Shown here: piece after piece, positions 1-6,761 of the stretch
Layout of the letters: every line of letters begins with the position of its first letter
Position numbering within the stretch: the stretch's first letter is position 1
Source of the DNA: Rhodanobacteraceae bacterium
GTDB taxonomy: Bacteria; Pseudomonadota; Gammaproteobacteria; Xanthomonadales; Rhodanobacteraceae
DNA: 9,815 nucleotides
Assembly: GCA_012270595.1 (NCBI GenBank)
Contig: JAAXIA010000212.1
Coordinates: 1-9,815 of the forward strand
Reading direction: 5' to 3'
Made by a program: the position numbers and the translations under genes
The notes under the pieces: generated by a model
Told to the model about the DNA's origin: nothing
The model's input: the letters and a program-made list of their open reading frames with translations, nothing else
Databases searched by the model: none

Positions 1-1261
1 CTGAATAGATCAGAGCTTCCCTAGCGCGCTTGCGTGCCAGTACAATCTGGGTAAATACGAGTGTGCTATGACCATGCGCGACGCCAAGAGCAAGAGACGA
101 TTCATTTTTTTTCTTGCCCACGCTGAAGTTGCCGGTTAGTACGTGCAGGCCAAGGGTGCGTAACCAACCATGCCATTGGCGCGTCTGGTTGCTCAGCAGC
201 TTTAGGGTATGCGATTGTGAAGTCACCGTATTGGCATGGCTGTAGTAGGCACCAAAATCCACGTGATGTCGGTGCGGCCCCGGTAAGGGAATGGTGTATA
301 GCGTAGACAGGGTTTTTAGACGCTGTGCGATAACAATAGTGCTTTTCCAGCGATGACCGTGCCGATTGACCCAGCGCTTGAGGATGCTGCCGCGCAGTCC
401 TGGGCCAGTATCGGTGCCAAAGAACGGACCGATGCTATAGATGGTCCGTTTGGCCTGTACTACGCGTATGTGGATGGCGACCGTCCCGTCACGGGCCTTC
501 CTGATGTCTGGTATCACGCTCACTGCCGAAAAGTAGCCGGTGTTGTTCAACACCTGTTGCAGTGCAATCAGTTGCTCCTGCGAAAAAACGTCGCCAGACT
601 TGAATGGCAGATAGCGTTTCAGGAAACCCTTGTGGAAAGGCGAACCACTTACATACACAGTGCCGTAACGGTAGCGCATGCCAACGTGCCATGCCAGATG
701 GATGGTGGCACGGCGCTCGGCGCGGTACACTTCTACCTGATGCAGCGTTAGCCGTGCATCAAGAAAACCTTTAGCGATTAAGGCCTCGGAGAGTGCGTCA
801 CGCTCTGCCTCGTAGCGGGTATCAATCAGGCGCTTGCCCTTGAGTTTGGCGATTCTTCCTGCGGCATGCCTGATGGCTGGAATGCTCAGTGCCGTTTGGT
901 CAATGTGCAGATCGATCGCCATCACCTTGACCGGATGACCGGGGTTTATCTGCAAACGCACCTGCCAGTTCTTGCCCATGCGCTTAATATCCATACGGAC
1001 GTTGGCTGCATAGTAGCCATACGCCTGCAAGGCTTTGCCCGCTTGTGCTGGCACCTGTTTAATCAGGCGCTGTGCCTGCGCTTGGCTGACCTCATGTGAG
1101 GCGTATTGCGAGAGGCTCACCTTCGCGATCACCGCGCGTTTGAGCGGGTCTTTAACGCCATCAACAAGCAGTAACATCCCTGCATGTGCCGTGGCGGAAA
1201 GCAGCATGGATAGGGCCAGACTACAATGAACCAGCCTAGGGCGTCGGTTATCGCGGCGCAT
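1..1261 (-). CDS. tamA: TamA, outer-membrane translocation and assembly module subunit (partial, C-terminus beyond left edge)
   Basis: An uninterrupted minus-strand frame of 420 codons runs off the left edge. Residues 1-27 look like a Sec signal peptide (hydrophobic SLALSMLLSATAHA, likely cut after AHA). Residues about 30-270 fit three POTRA domains, with the usual YGYY, KGF.DA and NTGYFSAV signatures. From about residue 275 the BamA/TamA-type barrel begins (YSIGPFFGTDTG, then RWVNRHGH, then YTIPLPGP). The family is about 580 residues long, so roughly the last 160, mostly barrel, are missing. TamA with inner-membrane TamB helps insert proteins such as autotransporters into the outer membrane; tamB would be expected beyond the left edge. 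The ATG at 1261 is used here. The strong Shine-Dalgarno GGGGAGG at 1276-1282 lies 14 bases from it but 8 bases from an in-frame TTG at 1267, so translation may start two codons earlier. Family assignment is firm; the symbol is inferred from domain order. Confidence 0.87.
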   Translation of the reverse strand, partial: MRRDNRRPRLVHCSLALSMLLSATAHAGMLLLVDGVKDPLKRAVIAKVSLSQYASHEVSQAQAQRLIKQVPAQAGKALQAYGYYAANVRMDIKRMGKNWQVRLQINPGHPVKVMAIDLHIDQTALSIPAIRHAAGRIAKLKGKRLIDTRYEAERDALSEALIAKGFLDARLTLHQVEVYRAERRATIHLAWHVGMRYRYGTVYVSGSPFHKGFLKRYLPFKSGDVFSQEQLIALQQVLNNTGYFSAVSVIPDIRKARDGTVAIHIRVVQAKRTIYSIGPFFGTDTGPGLRGSILKRWVNRHGHRWKSTIVIAQRLKTLSTLYTIPLPGPHRHHVDFGAYYSHANTVTSQSHTLKLLSNQTRQWHGWLRTLGLHVLTGNFSVGKKKNESSLALGVAHGHSTLVFTQIVLARKRAREALIYS

Positions 1262-1275
1262 CTGCAAAGTGCCAT

Positions 1276-1282
1276 CCTCCCC
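1276..1282 (-). promoter_or_regulatory. Ribosome binding site of tamA, pointing to a TTG start
   Basis: GGGGAGG on the minus strand sits 8 bases before an in-frame TTG (1267-1265) and 14 bases before the ATG (1261-1259). The 8-base spacing is near optimal. A further ATG directly after the Shine-Dalgarno is out of frame and soon meets a stop. Confidence 0.5.
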
Positions 1283-1392
1283 TGATGGGCGAGGTTGTGC
1301 CTGGCTTATGCCACGGATGGGTTAGGTGACAGCCTGGATAAACGCCTGTGCTTGGGGGCAGCTGGAGGTAAAAATCTCAGCGTGGTCTGGCT

Positions 1393-3333
1393 TTAGCGGA
1401 TGAGCCGACCTTCTATCAGGGGCTTTAATACATCTCCGTCGGCAAGTGTGCTGAGATCACCGAGTTGATCGGTCTGGTTTGCGCTAATTTTACGTAGCAG
1501 GCGACGCATGATTTTACCCGAACGGGTTTTGGGCAAGGCGCTGGCCCACTGGATGTGGTCTGGTGCGGCGAAGGCACCGATTTCTCTACGTACCAAGCGC
1601 ACTAGTTCCTGGCGCAGTGTCTCATCGCCCTTTTGGCAGTTCACCAGGCTGACATAGGCGTAAATACCTTGACCTTTGATCTCATGCGGGCAGCCCACTA
1701 CGGCAGCCTCGGCAACGCCTGGGTGTGCGACCAGTGCGCTTTCCACTTCGGCAGTGCCCAGACGATGGCCGGAGACGTTGATGACATCATCGACGCGACC
1801 AGTGATCCAGTAGTAGCCATCTTCATCGCGGAAGGCACCGTCACCGGAAAAATAATAGCCGGGATAGGCGCTGAAGTAGGTGTCGATAAAGCGCTGGTGG
1901 TCGCCGTAAATGGTGCGGATCTGACCGGGCCAGGATTGGGCAATTAACAAAGTGCCTTCGCAGGCACCTTGTTGCACCTGGCCATGTTCATCGACGATGA
2001 CCGGCTCGATACCGAAAAACGGCAGGGTGGCTGAGCCAGGTTTGGTGGCAATGGCACCGGGCAGTGGCGCGATCATAATGCCGCCAGTTTCTGTTTGCCA
2101 CCAGGTATCGACGATGGGGCAGCGACCTTCACCCACCACGCGCTCATACCATTGCCATGCCTCTGGGTTGATCGGCTCGCCTACCGTACCCAGCAGGCGT
2201 AAACTGGCACGTGAGGTTTGTTTCACTGGGCCGTCGCCTTCACGCATCAATGCGCGGATCACGGTGGGAGCGGTGTAGAACGTCGTGACCTTGTGCTTAT
2301 CTACAATCTGCCAGAAACGACTGAAATCGGGATAACTGGGCACACCTTCAAAAATGACCGTTGTAGCACCGTTGGCCAGTGGGCCGTAGACCACATAAGT
2401 GTGGCCGGTGATCCAGCCCACGTCCGCACTGCACCAGTACACATCGTCTTCACGCAGATCGAAAACCTGCTCATGCGTGTAGCTTCCGTAAACTAGGTAG
2501 CCACCACTGGAGTGCTGAACACCTTTGGGTTTTCCGGTGGATCCTGAGGTGTAGAGCACAAAGAGTGGATGCTCACTTTCTACCGGAGTTGGCGGACATT
2601 GACTTCTTTGGCCCTCCATGAGCACGTGGTACCAACGGTCACGTGGCCATTGCATCTGGATGTTGCCGCCAGTGTGACGGACCACCAGCACAGTTTCTAT
2701 GCTATCGGTTCCGATTTTCTTAAGTGCCTCATCCACGTTCTGTTTGAGTGTAATACGCCTGCCCGCGCGCAGTGCTTCGTCGGCGGTAAGGATGATTTTG
2801 GCCTGCGAGTCGATGATGCGTTCGGCCAGTGCTTCGGGCGAAAAACCGCCAAACACCACTGAATGAATCGCCCCAAGTCGCGCGCAGGCCAGCATGGACA
2901 CCGCGGTTTCAGGGATCATTGGCATGTAGATGGCGATGCGATCACCTTTGGTGACGCCAAGATGCTTGAGTGTGTTGGCGAGCTGACACACTTGGGCATG
3001 TAGCTGACGATAGCTGATGCGGCGTGCGTGTCCTGGTTCGTCGGCCTCAAACACAATGGCTGTCTTGTCACCGCGTGTATTCAGGTGGCGGTCCAGGCAG
3101 TTGACAGCTACGTTCAGTTCACCATCCTGGTACCAGTGGATGTGCAGGTCCTCACGACGCCAGGACACATCCTTGATTTTTGTCGGTGGTTTGATCCAGT
3201 CGATGCGCTGGCTGATGCGTGCCCAGAAAGCTTCGGTCTCGCTTACAGATTGGGCGTAGAGGTGTTCGTAATCGTCTTTGCATGTTCTTGCTTTGGTTAC
3301 GAAATGGGAAGGTGGGTGATGGAGGTTGGACAT
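1393..3333 (-). CDS. acs: Acetyl-CoA synthetase (AMP-forming)
   Basis: Converts acetate, ATP and CoA to acetyl-CoA, AMP and pyrophosphate in the cytoplasm, allowing scavenging of low acetate. From the ATG at 3333 the protein has 646 residues, against 652 for E. coli Acs. It shows, in order: the N-terminal family segment [15 protein letters not shown]; the P-loop-like [12 protein letters not shown] at 261-272; GEPINPEAW at 385-393; [10 protein letters not shown] at 409-418, whose second Trp (412) corresponds to the acetate-pocket tryptophan; and [12 protein letters not shown] with Lys607, the equivalent of the lysine (609 in Salmonella) that is acetylated to switch the enzyme off. A TTG 14 codons upstream (3375) is also open, but the ATG matches the family N-terminus. 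All key residues are present, so it should be active. No Pat or CobB partner is visible here. It is co-directional with tamA across a 131-base gap that shows no clear terminator. Confidence 0.97.
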   Translation of the reverse strand: MSNLHHPPSHFVTKARTCKDDYEHLYAQSVSETEAFWARISQRIDWIKPPTKIKDVSWRREDLHIHWYQDGELNVAVNCLDRHLNTRGDKTAIVFEADEPGHARRISYRQLHAQVCQLANTLKHLGVTKGDRIAIYMPMIPETAVSMLACARLGAIHSVVFGGFSPEALAERIIDSQAKIILTADEALRAGRRITLKQNVDEALKKIGTDSIETVLVVRHTGGNIQMQWPRDRWYHVLMEGQRSQCPPTPVESEHPLFVLYTSGSTGKPKGVQHSSGGYLVYGSYTHEQVFDLREDDVYWCSADVGWITGHTYVVYGPLANGATTVIFEGVPSYPDFSRFWQIVDKHKVTTFYTAPTVIRALMREGDGPVKQTSRASLRLLGTVGEPINPEAWQWYERVVGEGRCPIVDTWWQTETGGIMIAPLPGAIATKPGSATLPFFGIEPVIVDEHGQVQQGACEGTLLIAQSWPGQIRTIYGDHQRFIDTYFSAYPGYYFSGDGAFRDEDGYYWITGRVDDVINVSGHRLGTAEVESALVAHPGVAEAAVVGCPHEIKGQGIYAYVSLVNCQKGDETLRQELVRLVRREIGAFAAPDHIQWASALPKTRSGKIMRRLLRKISANQTDQLGDLSTLADGDVLKPLIEGRLIR

Positions 3334-3506
3334 ACTTAAGAAGCTTTCCGTTCTTGCCGTTGATGGAAGACACAAGCGTGCTGCTGACAGATGGCTTTAC
3401 TGTAGAGCATACGTCATAACACGAGGGTTGGTGCAAGTGTTGTCTGTTGTGATGGGATGGTAGCCCCTAACTTTTACGTAGCGAGCAATGGCGACGAATA
3501 TCGGTT
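3334..3506 (-). other. acs upstream region
   Basis: This 173-base stretch between the receptor remnant and acs should hold the acs promoter. A TTGCAC / TATGCT pair can be read on the minus strand near 3405-3435, but its spacing is about 19 bases and I do not trust it. No CRP-type palindrome or strong hairpin was seen. Short open frames here do not resemble known proteins. Confidence 0.3.
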
Positions 3507-3953
3507 CTACCACCCGTGCAGATTTACCTTTGGGCGGTAGTGCAGGGTAAGAAAATAACGTCGGCCAGGTTGGTTGTAGTAACGGATGGTCTCGTAGTGG
3601 CGATTGAAGGCATTGGCCAGACGCAGTGCGCATGACCAATGCCGGGCAAAGTGGTAACTGGCGCGCAGGTCGGTGGTGGTATAGCCACCGATGCGGTGAT
3701 CTAGATCGATCCGCATGCTGCACTGTGGTCGGCGTGCCAGAAGATTGCCATTATTTGTGACGTGTCTGCTGCTGTCGTTTCTCGGGTCAATCAGGCTCAG
3801 ATTGCTCTGTACACGCCAGTTGCCCGGTGCGTATCCGATGCGTGCTTCCAACCCTCTAATGCGGGCACGGTCGATGTTCTGTGGTAGAATTGAAGTGCCG
3901 TCTTTTGGAGTTTGGTGTAGTGCCCAGTATAACCACACGAAACTAGGAAGCAC
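3507..3953 (-). pseudogene. Remnant of a BtuB-like TonB-dependent outer-membrane receptor (C-terminal fragment)
   Basis: The frame gives 148 residues that match only the C-terminal end of a TonB-dependent receptor of the BtuB type. The signatures are NIDRARIRGLEARIGYAP at about 26-43, NLSLIDPRND at 51-60, a LLARRP segment at 71-76, GGYTTTDLRASYHF at 89-102, LRLANAFNRHYETIRYYNQPG at 110-130 and the closing YFLTLHYRP strand. A full receptor has about 600 residues with an N-terminal plug, all absent. The segment running from RIDLDH straight into RIGGYTTTD also appears to lack about 30 residues (two barrel strands) usually found between those blocks, so there is both a 5' truncation and an internal deletion. 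A stop codon lies in frame just upstream (3966-3968). The GTG start and an AAAGG before it may be chance. It cannot form a barrel and is probably non-functional. BtuB is inferred from sequence style; another TonB receptor of the same subfamily is possible. Confidence 0.8.
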
Positions 3954-4001
3954 ATACCTTTTTCTTTAGAAAGACATGTGCTTCAGAAAGAGTATCACCT
4001 G

Positions 4002-4078
4002 CCATTGCCGCCGGGTAATGCGAAAAAAAAAGATTTTTCCGCGTTACCCGATCAAGGCGAGAGCTGTGCTGGCAATGG
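4002..4078. repeat. Large nested palindrome between the receptor remnant and the Sel1 gene
   Basis: The outer arms CCATTGCC (4002-4009) and GGCAATGG (4071-4078) are perfect complements. Inside them GGGTAATGCG (4013-4022) pairs with CGCGTTACCC (4040-4049), 9 of 10 bases plus a G·T, and the A-run and T-run between them can pair further to leave a tiny loop. It lies 62 bases beyond the Sel1 stop, so it could act as a 3' structure for that transcript, but no T-run follows it on that strand. It could equally be a small dispersed repeat or a structured RNA. No cobalamin-riboswitch core was recognised, although the receptor remnant lies next to it. Confidence 0.6.
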
Positions 4079-4139
4079 ATACACGCAAAAAACTGATTAT
4101 TTTTCAAAACTGCCTTTTTGATAGTGTAGTGGTGGACGA

Positions 4140-5111
4140 TCAACACTTTCTGTAAAACTTGTGCTTGCATGTGAGCACAAGTTTTTTTGCTTCCTGTATT
4201 TGCGCTGAGGTCATTTGTTGCGTGAGCCCATTGCTGTCGTAGGAAGTGTTATTTGAATCATTCATTGCGGCGACCTTGATCCACATGTAGGCCTTCACAT
4301 TGTCCTTTGGTACACCGTGGCCAAGCTGATACAGCAGGCCCAGCCGATATTGCGCCAGGGCATAACCTTGACTAGCGGCAAGAGCATACCATTTTGCAGC
4401 CTTTTTATAGTTCTCAGGCACGCCGTGGCCAAGCTCGTACATCAGGCCCAGGTTGTTTTGGGCATATTGATTACCCTGTTTAGCTGAAAGAGTATACCAC
4501 TTCATGGCCTGTTTGTAGTCCCTTATTGTGCCTTGACCAAGGTCGTACATCATACCTATATTGTTTTGGGCGTAGTCATCGCCCCGTTTGGCAGCAAGGA
4601 GGTACCACTTCATAGCCTGTTTGTAGTCTCTTGGTATGCTTGGGTCAAACTGGTAGATCCAGCCCAACCTGTATTGGGCACCGATTGTTCCCTTCCTGGC
4701 GGAAAGGCTTAACCACTTTATGGCCTTTGCGAGGTTCTGCGTTATGCCTTTCCCCTTTTCGTACATAATACCTAACTGGTATTGCGCCTTGGCATGCTTC
4801 TGTTCGGCAGCCAGAGTAAACCACTTTAAGGCATGCTTGTAGTTTTTTGATACACCAAGGCCGTAATAGTAAATGCGACCCAGATGGTATTGAGCCCACT
4901 TATTTCCCCGTTTGGCAAATAATTTGCATTGATGCAATGCACTGGAGCGCTGACCCGATCCAGCCAGTGTACAGGTAGCGATGACCTGACTGGACTGGAC
5001 TTTTGCGGAAACAGTTTTTGCAGTCGATGTGCAGAAGGCGGCGTAAGAACTAAACAACAGACTAAAAAGCAACAGCGGTATCAGATGGAAAGAAACGTTC
5101 AGTACTTTCAT
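4140..5111 (-). CDS. Secreted Sel1-like repeat (TPR-type) protein
   Basis: From the ATG at 5111 the product has 323 residues. Residues 1-26 form a signal peptide (MKVLNVSFHLIPLLLFSLLF, then small residues), so it is likely periplasmic; there is no convincing lipobox. Residues 73 to about 288 are six 36-residue Sel1 repeats beginning at 73, 109, 145, 181, 217 and 253, each with AQ..LG..Y and a KA..W...A core. Repeat 3 is the most degenerate (FDPSIP replaces the G.GV turn). Sel1 repeats form alpha-solenoids that bind proteins and occur in envelope, signalling and virulence-associated factors; the partner is unknown. The C-terminus TSAQIQEAKKL is typical, but the final residues CKHKFYRKC are coded by a terminator-like hairpin. 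The start is supported by AAAAGG 9 bases upstream; an ATG at 5120 is too close to that site. It appears monocistronic, and no neighbour suggests its role. Confidence 0.9.
   Translation of the reverse strand: MKVLNVSFHLIPLLLFSLLFSSYAAFCTSTAKTVSAKVQSSQVIATCTLAGSGQRSSALHQCKLFAKRGNKWAQYHLGRIYYYGLGVSKNYKHALKWFTLAAEQKHAKAQYQLGIMYEKGKGITQNLAKAIKWLSLSARKGTIGAQYRLGWIYQFDPSIPRDYKQAMKWYLLAAKRGDDYAQNNIGMMYDLGQGTIRDYKQAMKWYTLSAKQGNQYAQNNLGLMYELGHGVPENYKKAAKWYALAASQGYALAQYRLGLLYQLGHGVPKDNVKAYMWIKVAAMNDSNNTSYDSNGLTQQMTSAQIQEAKKLVLTCKHKFYRKC
4154..4188. terminator. Terminator-like hairpin inside the 3' end of the Sel1 gene
   Basis: AAAACTTGTGCT (4154-4165) and AGCACAAGTTTT (4174-4185) form a perfect 12-bp stem with an 8-base loop. 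On the plus strand a run of seven T follows (4182-4188). On the minus strand, the sense of the Sel1 gene, the stem ends in TTTT followed by ACAG. The stem lies within the last codons of the Sel1 gene, before its stop. It looks like a bidirectional intrinsic terminator, although no plus-strand gene ends nearby. Confidence 0.6.
4248..4895 (-). repeat. Six tandem 108-bp units encoding Sel1 repeats
   Basis: Six in-frame units of 36 codons. The DNA of neighbouring units is also similar: a stretch of about 30 bases near 4495-4530 (TACCACTTCAT, then GCCTGTTTGTAGTC) recurs almost unchanged near 4603-4635, where both units encode RDYKQAMKWY. This suggests that repeats 3 and 4 arose by fairly recent duplication. 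Confidence 0.85.
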
Positions 5112-5120
5112 TGTTTTCAT

Positions 5121-5126
5121 CCTTTT
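5121..5126 (-). promoter_or_regulatory. Ribosome binding site deciding the Sel1 protein start
   Basis: AAAAGG on the minus strand abuts an ATG at 5120 but lies 9 bases from the ATG at 5111. The second gives normal spacing and a clean signal peptide, so it is preferred over 5120 and over the far upstream start at 5186. Confidence 0.55.
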
Positions 5127-5265
5127 GGCTGGATTGCTGAGAGATTTATGCCTGCATTCGTCAGTGTGGTCAGGGATGAAGTACAACCATTTTCCGGTAA
5201 TGCTGATGCCCGGGGTGGGTATTTGTCAATGCCGGTACGCCGCTTTGCCAAAATCCTTTAAGAGA

Positions 5266-6621
5266 TCAAGCCAGTGATGGGTGCAGATGGAATGTACAGC
5301 CAGTTTTAGCCTTGATTTCCTGAAGTTCTACGCCTGGGCTGAGTTCAATCAAGGTAAGTCCCACGCCCTTTTTGACCTCAAAAACGCATAGTTCAGTGAT
5401 AATCAGATCTACGACTTGTCTACCGGTAATCGGTAAGTCGCAACGCTCTTTGATCTTGGGTGCGCCCTTTTTCGTGCAATGTTCCATGAGCACCACCACG
5501 CGCTGCACTCCGCTGACTAGATCCATCGCACCGCCGGGACCCTTGACCATTTTGCCCGGCACCATCCAGTTGGCCAGATCGCCAGTCATGGATACTTCCA
5601 TACCACCCAGGATCGACAGGTCAATATGACCGCCACGGATCATGGCGAACGACTCGGCGCTGGAGAAGAAGGACGCCCCGGGTAGTGCGGTGATAGTTTG
5701 TTTGCCTGCGTTGATGAGGTCGGGGTCAAGCTGCGCTTCCGTAGGAAATGGGCCGATTCCAAGGAGGCCATTTTCCGATTGCAAAATCACATCTATATCC
5801 GGTGGAATGTAGTTGGCGACCAGCGTGGGAATGCCGATACCGAGGTTCACATAGAAACCGTGACGCAGCTCCTTCGCCGCGCGCCTTGCCATGGTTGCTC
5901 GTGCGGGGTGCATTGCATCGCTGTGCTGGTTGGCTAAGGTACGCATCTCGATACGCTTTTCGTAGTGCTTGCCTTGAAATATACGGTCAACATAGATTCC
6001 GGGTAGGTGGATGCTGTCAGGATTGAGTGCAGCAACGTCAACCAGCTCTTCGACTTCGGCTACACAGGTTTTGCCACAGGTGGCGATTGTGGGATTGAAA
6101 TTGCGTGCGGTTTTGCGAAATACCAGGTTGCCCAGACGGTCTCCTTTCCACGCCTTGATAATGGAAAGGTCAGAATGGATGGCCTCTTCCAGCACATACT
6201 CCTCGCCGTTGAATAGTCTGCTTTCTTTGCCTTCAGCCAGAGGGGTACCACGCGCGGTGCGGGTGTAGAAGGCAGGGATGCCCGCACCTCCAGCACGCAG
6301 TTTTTCGGTGAGCGTACCCTGCGGGATGAGCTGGAGGTCAAGCTTGCCGGCCAGTGTCTGCCGTTCAAGCTCCTGATTCTCACCCACGTAAGAGGCGATC
6401 ACGCGCTTTACCTGATGCTTTTTAAGCAAAGGTCCCATGCCGAAGTCGTCTACACCGGCGTTATTACCGATAATGTTCAAGTTGGTGGTGCCGGCTTGTA
6501 ACAGGGCGTTGATCAGATTTTCAGGGATGCCACACAGCCCAAAGCCACCGGCGGCGATGGTCATGCCATCAAACAGTAATCCGTCGAGTGCGCTACGGGC
6601 GTCGAGGTAGGTTTTGTCCAT
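5266..6621 (-). CDS. Succinyl-CoA:3-oxoacid CoA-transferase, subunits A and B fused in one chain
   Basis: Transfers CoA from succinyl-CoA to acetoacetate, giving acetoacetyl-CoA for thiolysis to acetyl-CoA. The 451-residue product joins the two halves that most bacteria encode as separate genes (scoA/scoB, also lpsI/lpsJ, about 235 and 215 residues). The A half, about 1-229, carries [13 protein letters not shown] at 25-37, [11 protein letters not shown] and [14 protein letters not shown]. The B half, about 243-451, carries [25 protein letters not shown] with catalytic Glu283, [15 protein letters not shown] and [23 protein letters not shown]. Only about a dozen residues ([13 protein letters not shown]) link the halves. 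Met237 aligns with the usual start of a free B subunit, but no Shine-Dalgarno precedes it. There is no frameshift, so a single chain like eukaryotic SCOT is expected. The ATG at 6621 has only a weak, close AAGG. The Sel1 gene follows 154 bases downstream and the peptide transporter lies upstream, with its own hairpin between. Confidence 0.95.
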   Translation of the reverse strand: MDKTYLDARSALDGLLFDGMTIAAGGFGLCGIPENLINALLQAGTTNLNIIGNNAGVDDFGMGPLLKKHQVKRVIASYVGENQELERQTLAGKLDLQLIPQGTLTEKLRAGGAGIPAFYTRTARGTPLAEGKESRLFNGEEYVLEEAIHSDLSIIKAWKGDRLGNLVFRKTARNFNPTIATCGKTCVAEVEELVDVAALNPDSIHLPGIYVDRIFQGKHYEKRIEMRTLANQHSDAMHPARATMARRAAKELRHGFYVNLGIGIPTLVANYIPPDIDVILQSENGLLGIGPFPTEAQLDPDLINAGKQTITALPGASFFSSAESFAMIRGGHIDLSILGGMEVSMTGDLANWMVPGKMVKGPGGAMDLVSGVQRVVVLMEHCTKKGAPKIKERCDLPITGRQVVDLIITELCVFEVKKGVGLTLIELSPGVELQEIKAKTGCTFHLHPSLA

Positions 6622-6670
6622 GGCCTTGAGCTTTTTTAGTCAGGTTTGAGCTTGTATGCGTACCTATGAG

Positions 6671-6691
6671 GAATCACGCGATGTGTGATTC
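6671..6691. repeat. 7-bp hairpin upstream of the CoA-transferase gene
   Basis: GAATCAC (6671-6677) and GTGATTC (6685-6691) are perfect complements around a 7-base loop, about 50 bases before the CoA-transferase start. It could be an operator-like dyad or a leader hairpin. No regulator-specific consensus was recognised. Confidence 0.4.
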
Positions 6692-6713
6692 CGTACGGGG
6701 GCAAGGCCGTGCT

Positions 6714-6757
6714 CCCCTGGAGCCTGATTTTCATGGTAAAAACCAGGCTCCAAGGGG
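6714..6757 (-). terminator. Strong hairpin just after the peptide transporter stop codon
   Basis: TGGAGCCTG (6718-6726) pairs perfectly with CAGGCTCCA (6744-6752). The stem extends outward as CCCC (6714-6717) with GGGG (6754-6757) past a one-base bulge, and inward through a TTTT/AAAA pairing. It starts 4 bases after the transporter stop. There is no T-run after it on the minus strand, so it may stabilise the 3' end of the mRNA or need another factor rather than act as a classic intrinsic terminator. Confidence 0.6.
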
Positions 6758-6761
6758 GGCG

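Noticed and set aside
353..1229. Several plus-strand open frames of 64-132 codons
   Set aside because: They lie antisense to the continuous tamA frame, show no family resemblance and have no ribosome sites.
1633..3339. Plus-strand open frames of 80-108 codons opposite acs
   Set aside because: They are shadows of the acs coding strand, with low-complexity or implausible protein sequence.
3397..3723. Minus-strand frame of 108 codons overlapping the receptor remnant
   Set aside because: It is in a different frame from the recognisable receptor sequence and has no similarity of its own.
3954..4139. Cobalamin riboswitch upstream of the BtuB-like remnant
   Set aside because: No B12-box core or matching peripheral stems could be found on the minus strand.
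3943..4170. 75-codon minus-strand frame over the nested palindrome
   Set aside because: Its peptide is partly coded by the palindrome's A/T runs and overlaps the Sel1 3' end and the receptor remnant start; it looks incidental.
5224..5229. TTGACA on the minus strand as the Sel1 gene promoter
   Set aside because: No acceptable -10 box is found at 16-18 bases; left out as unsupported.
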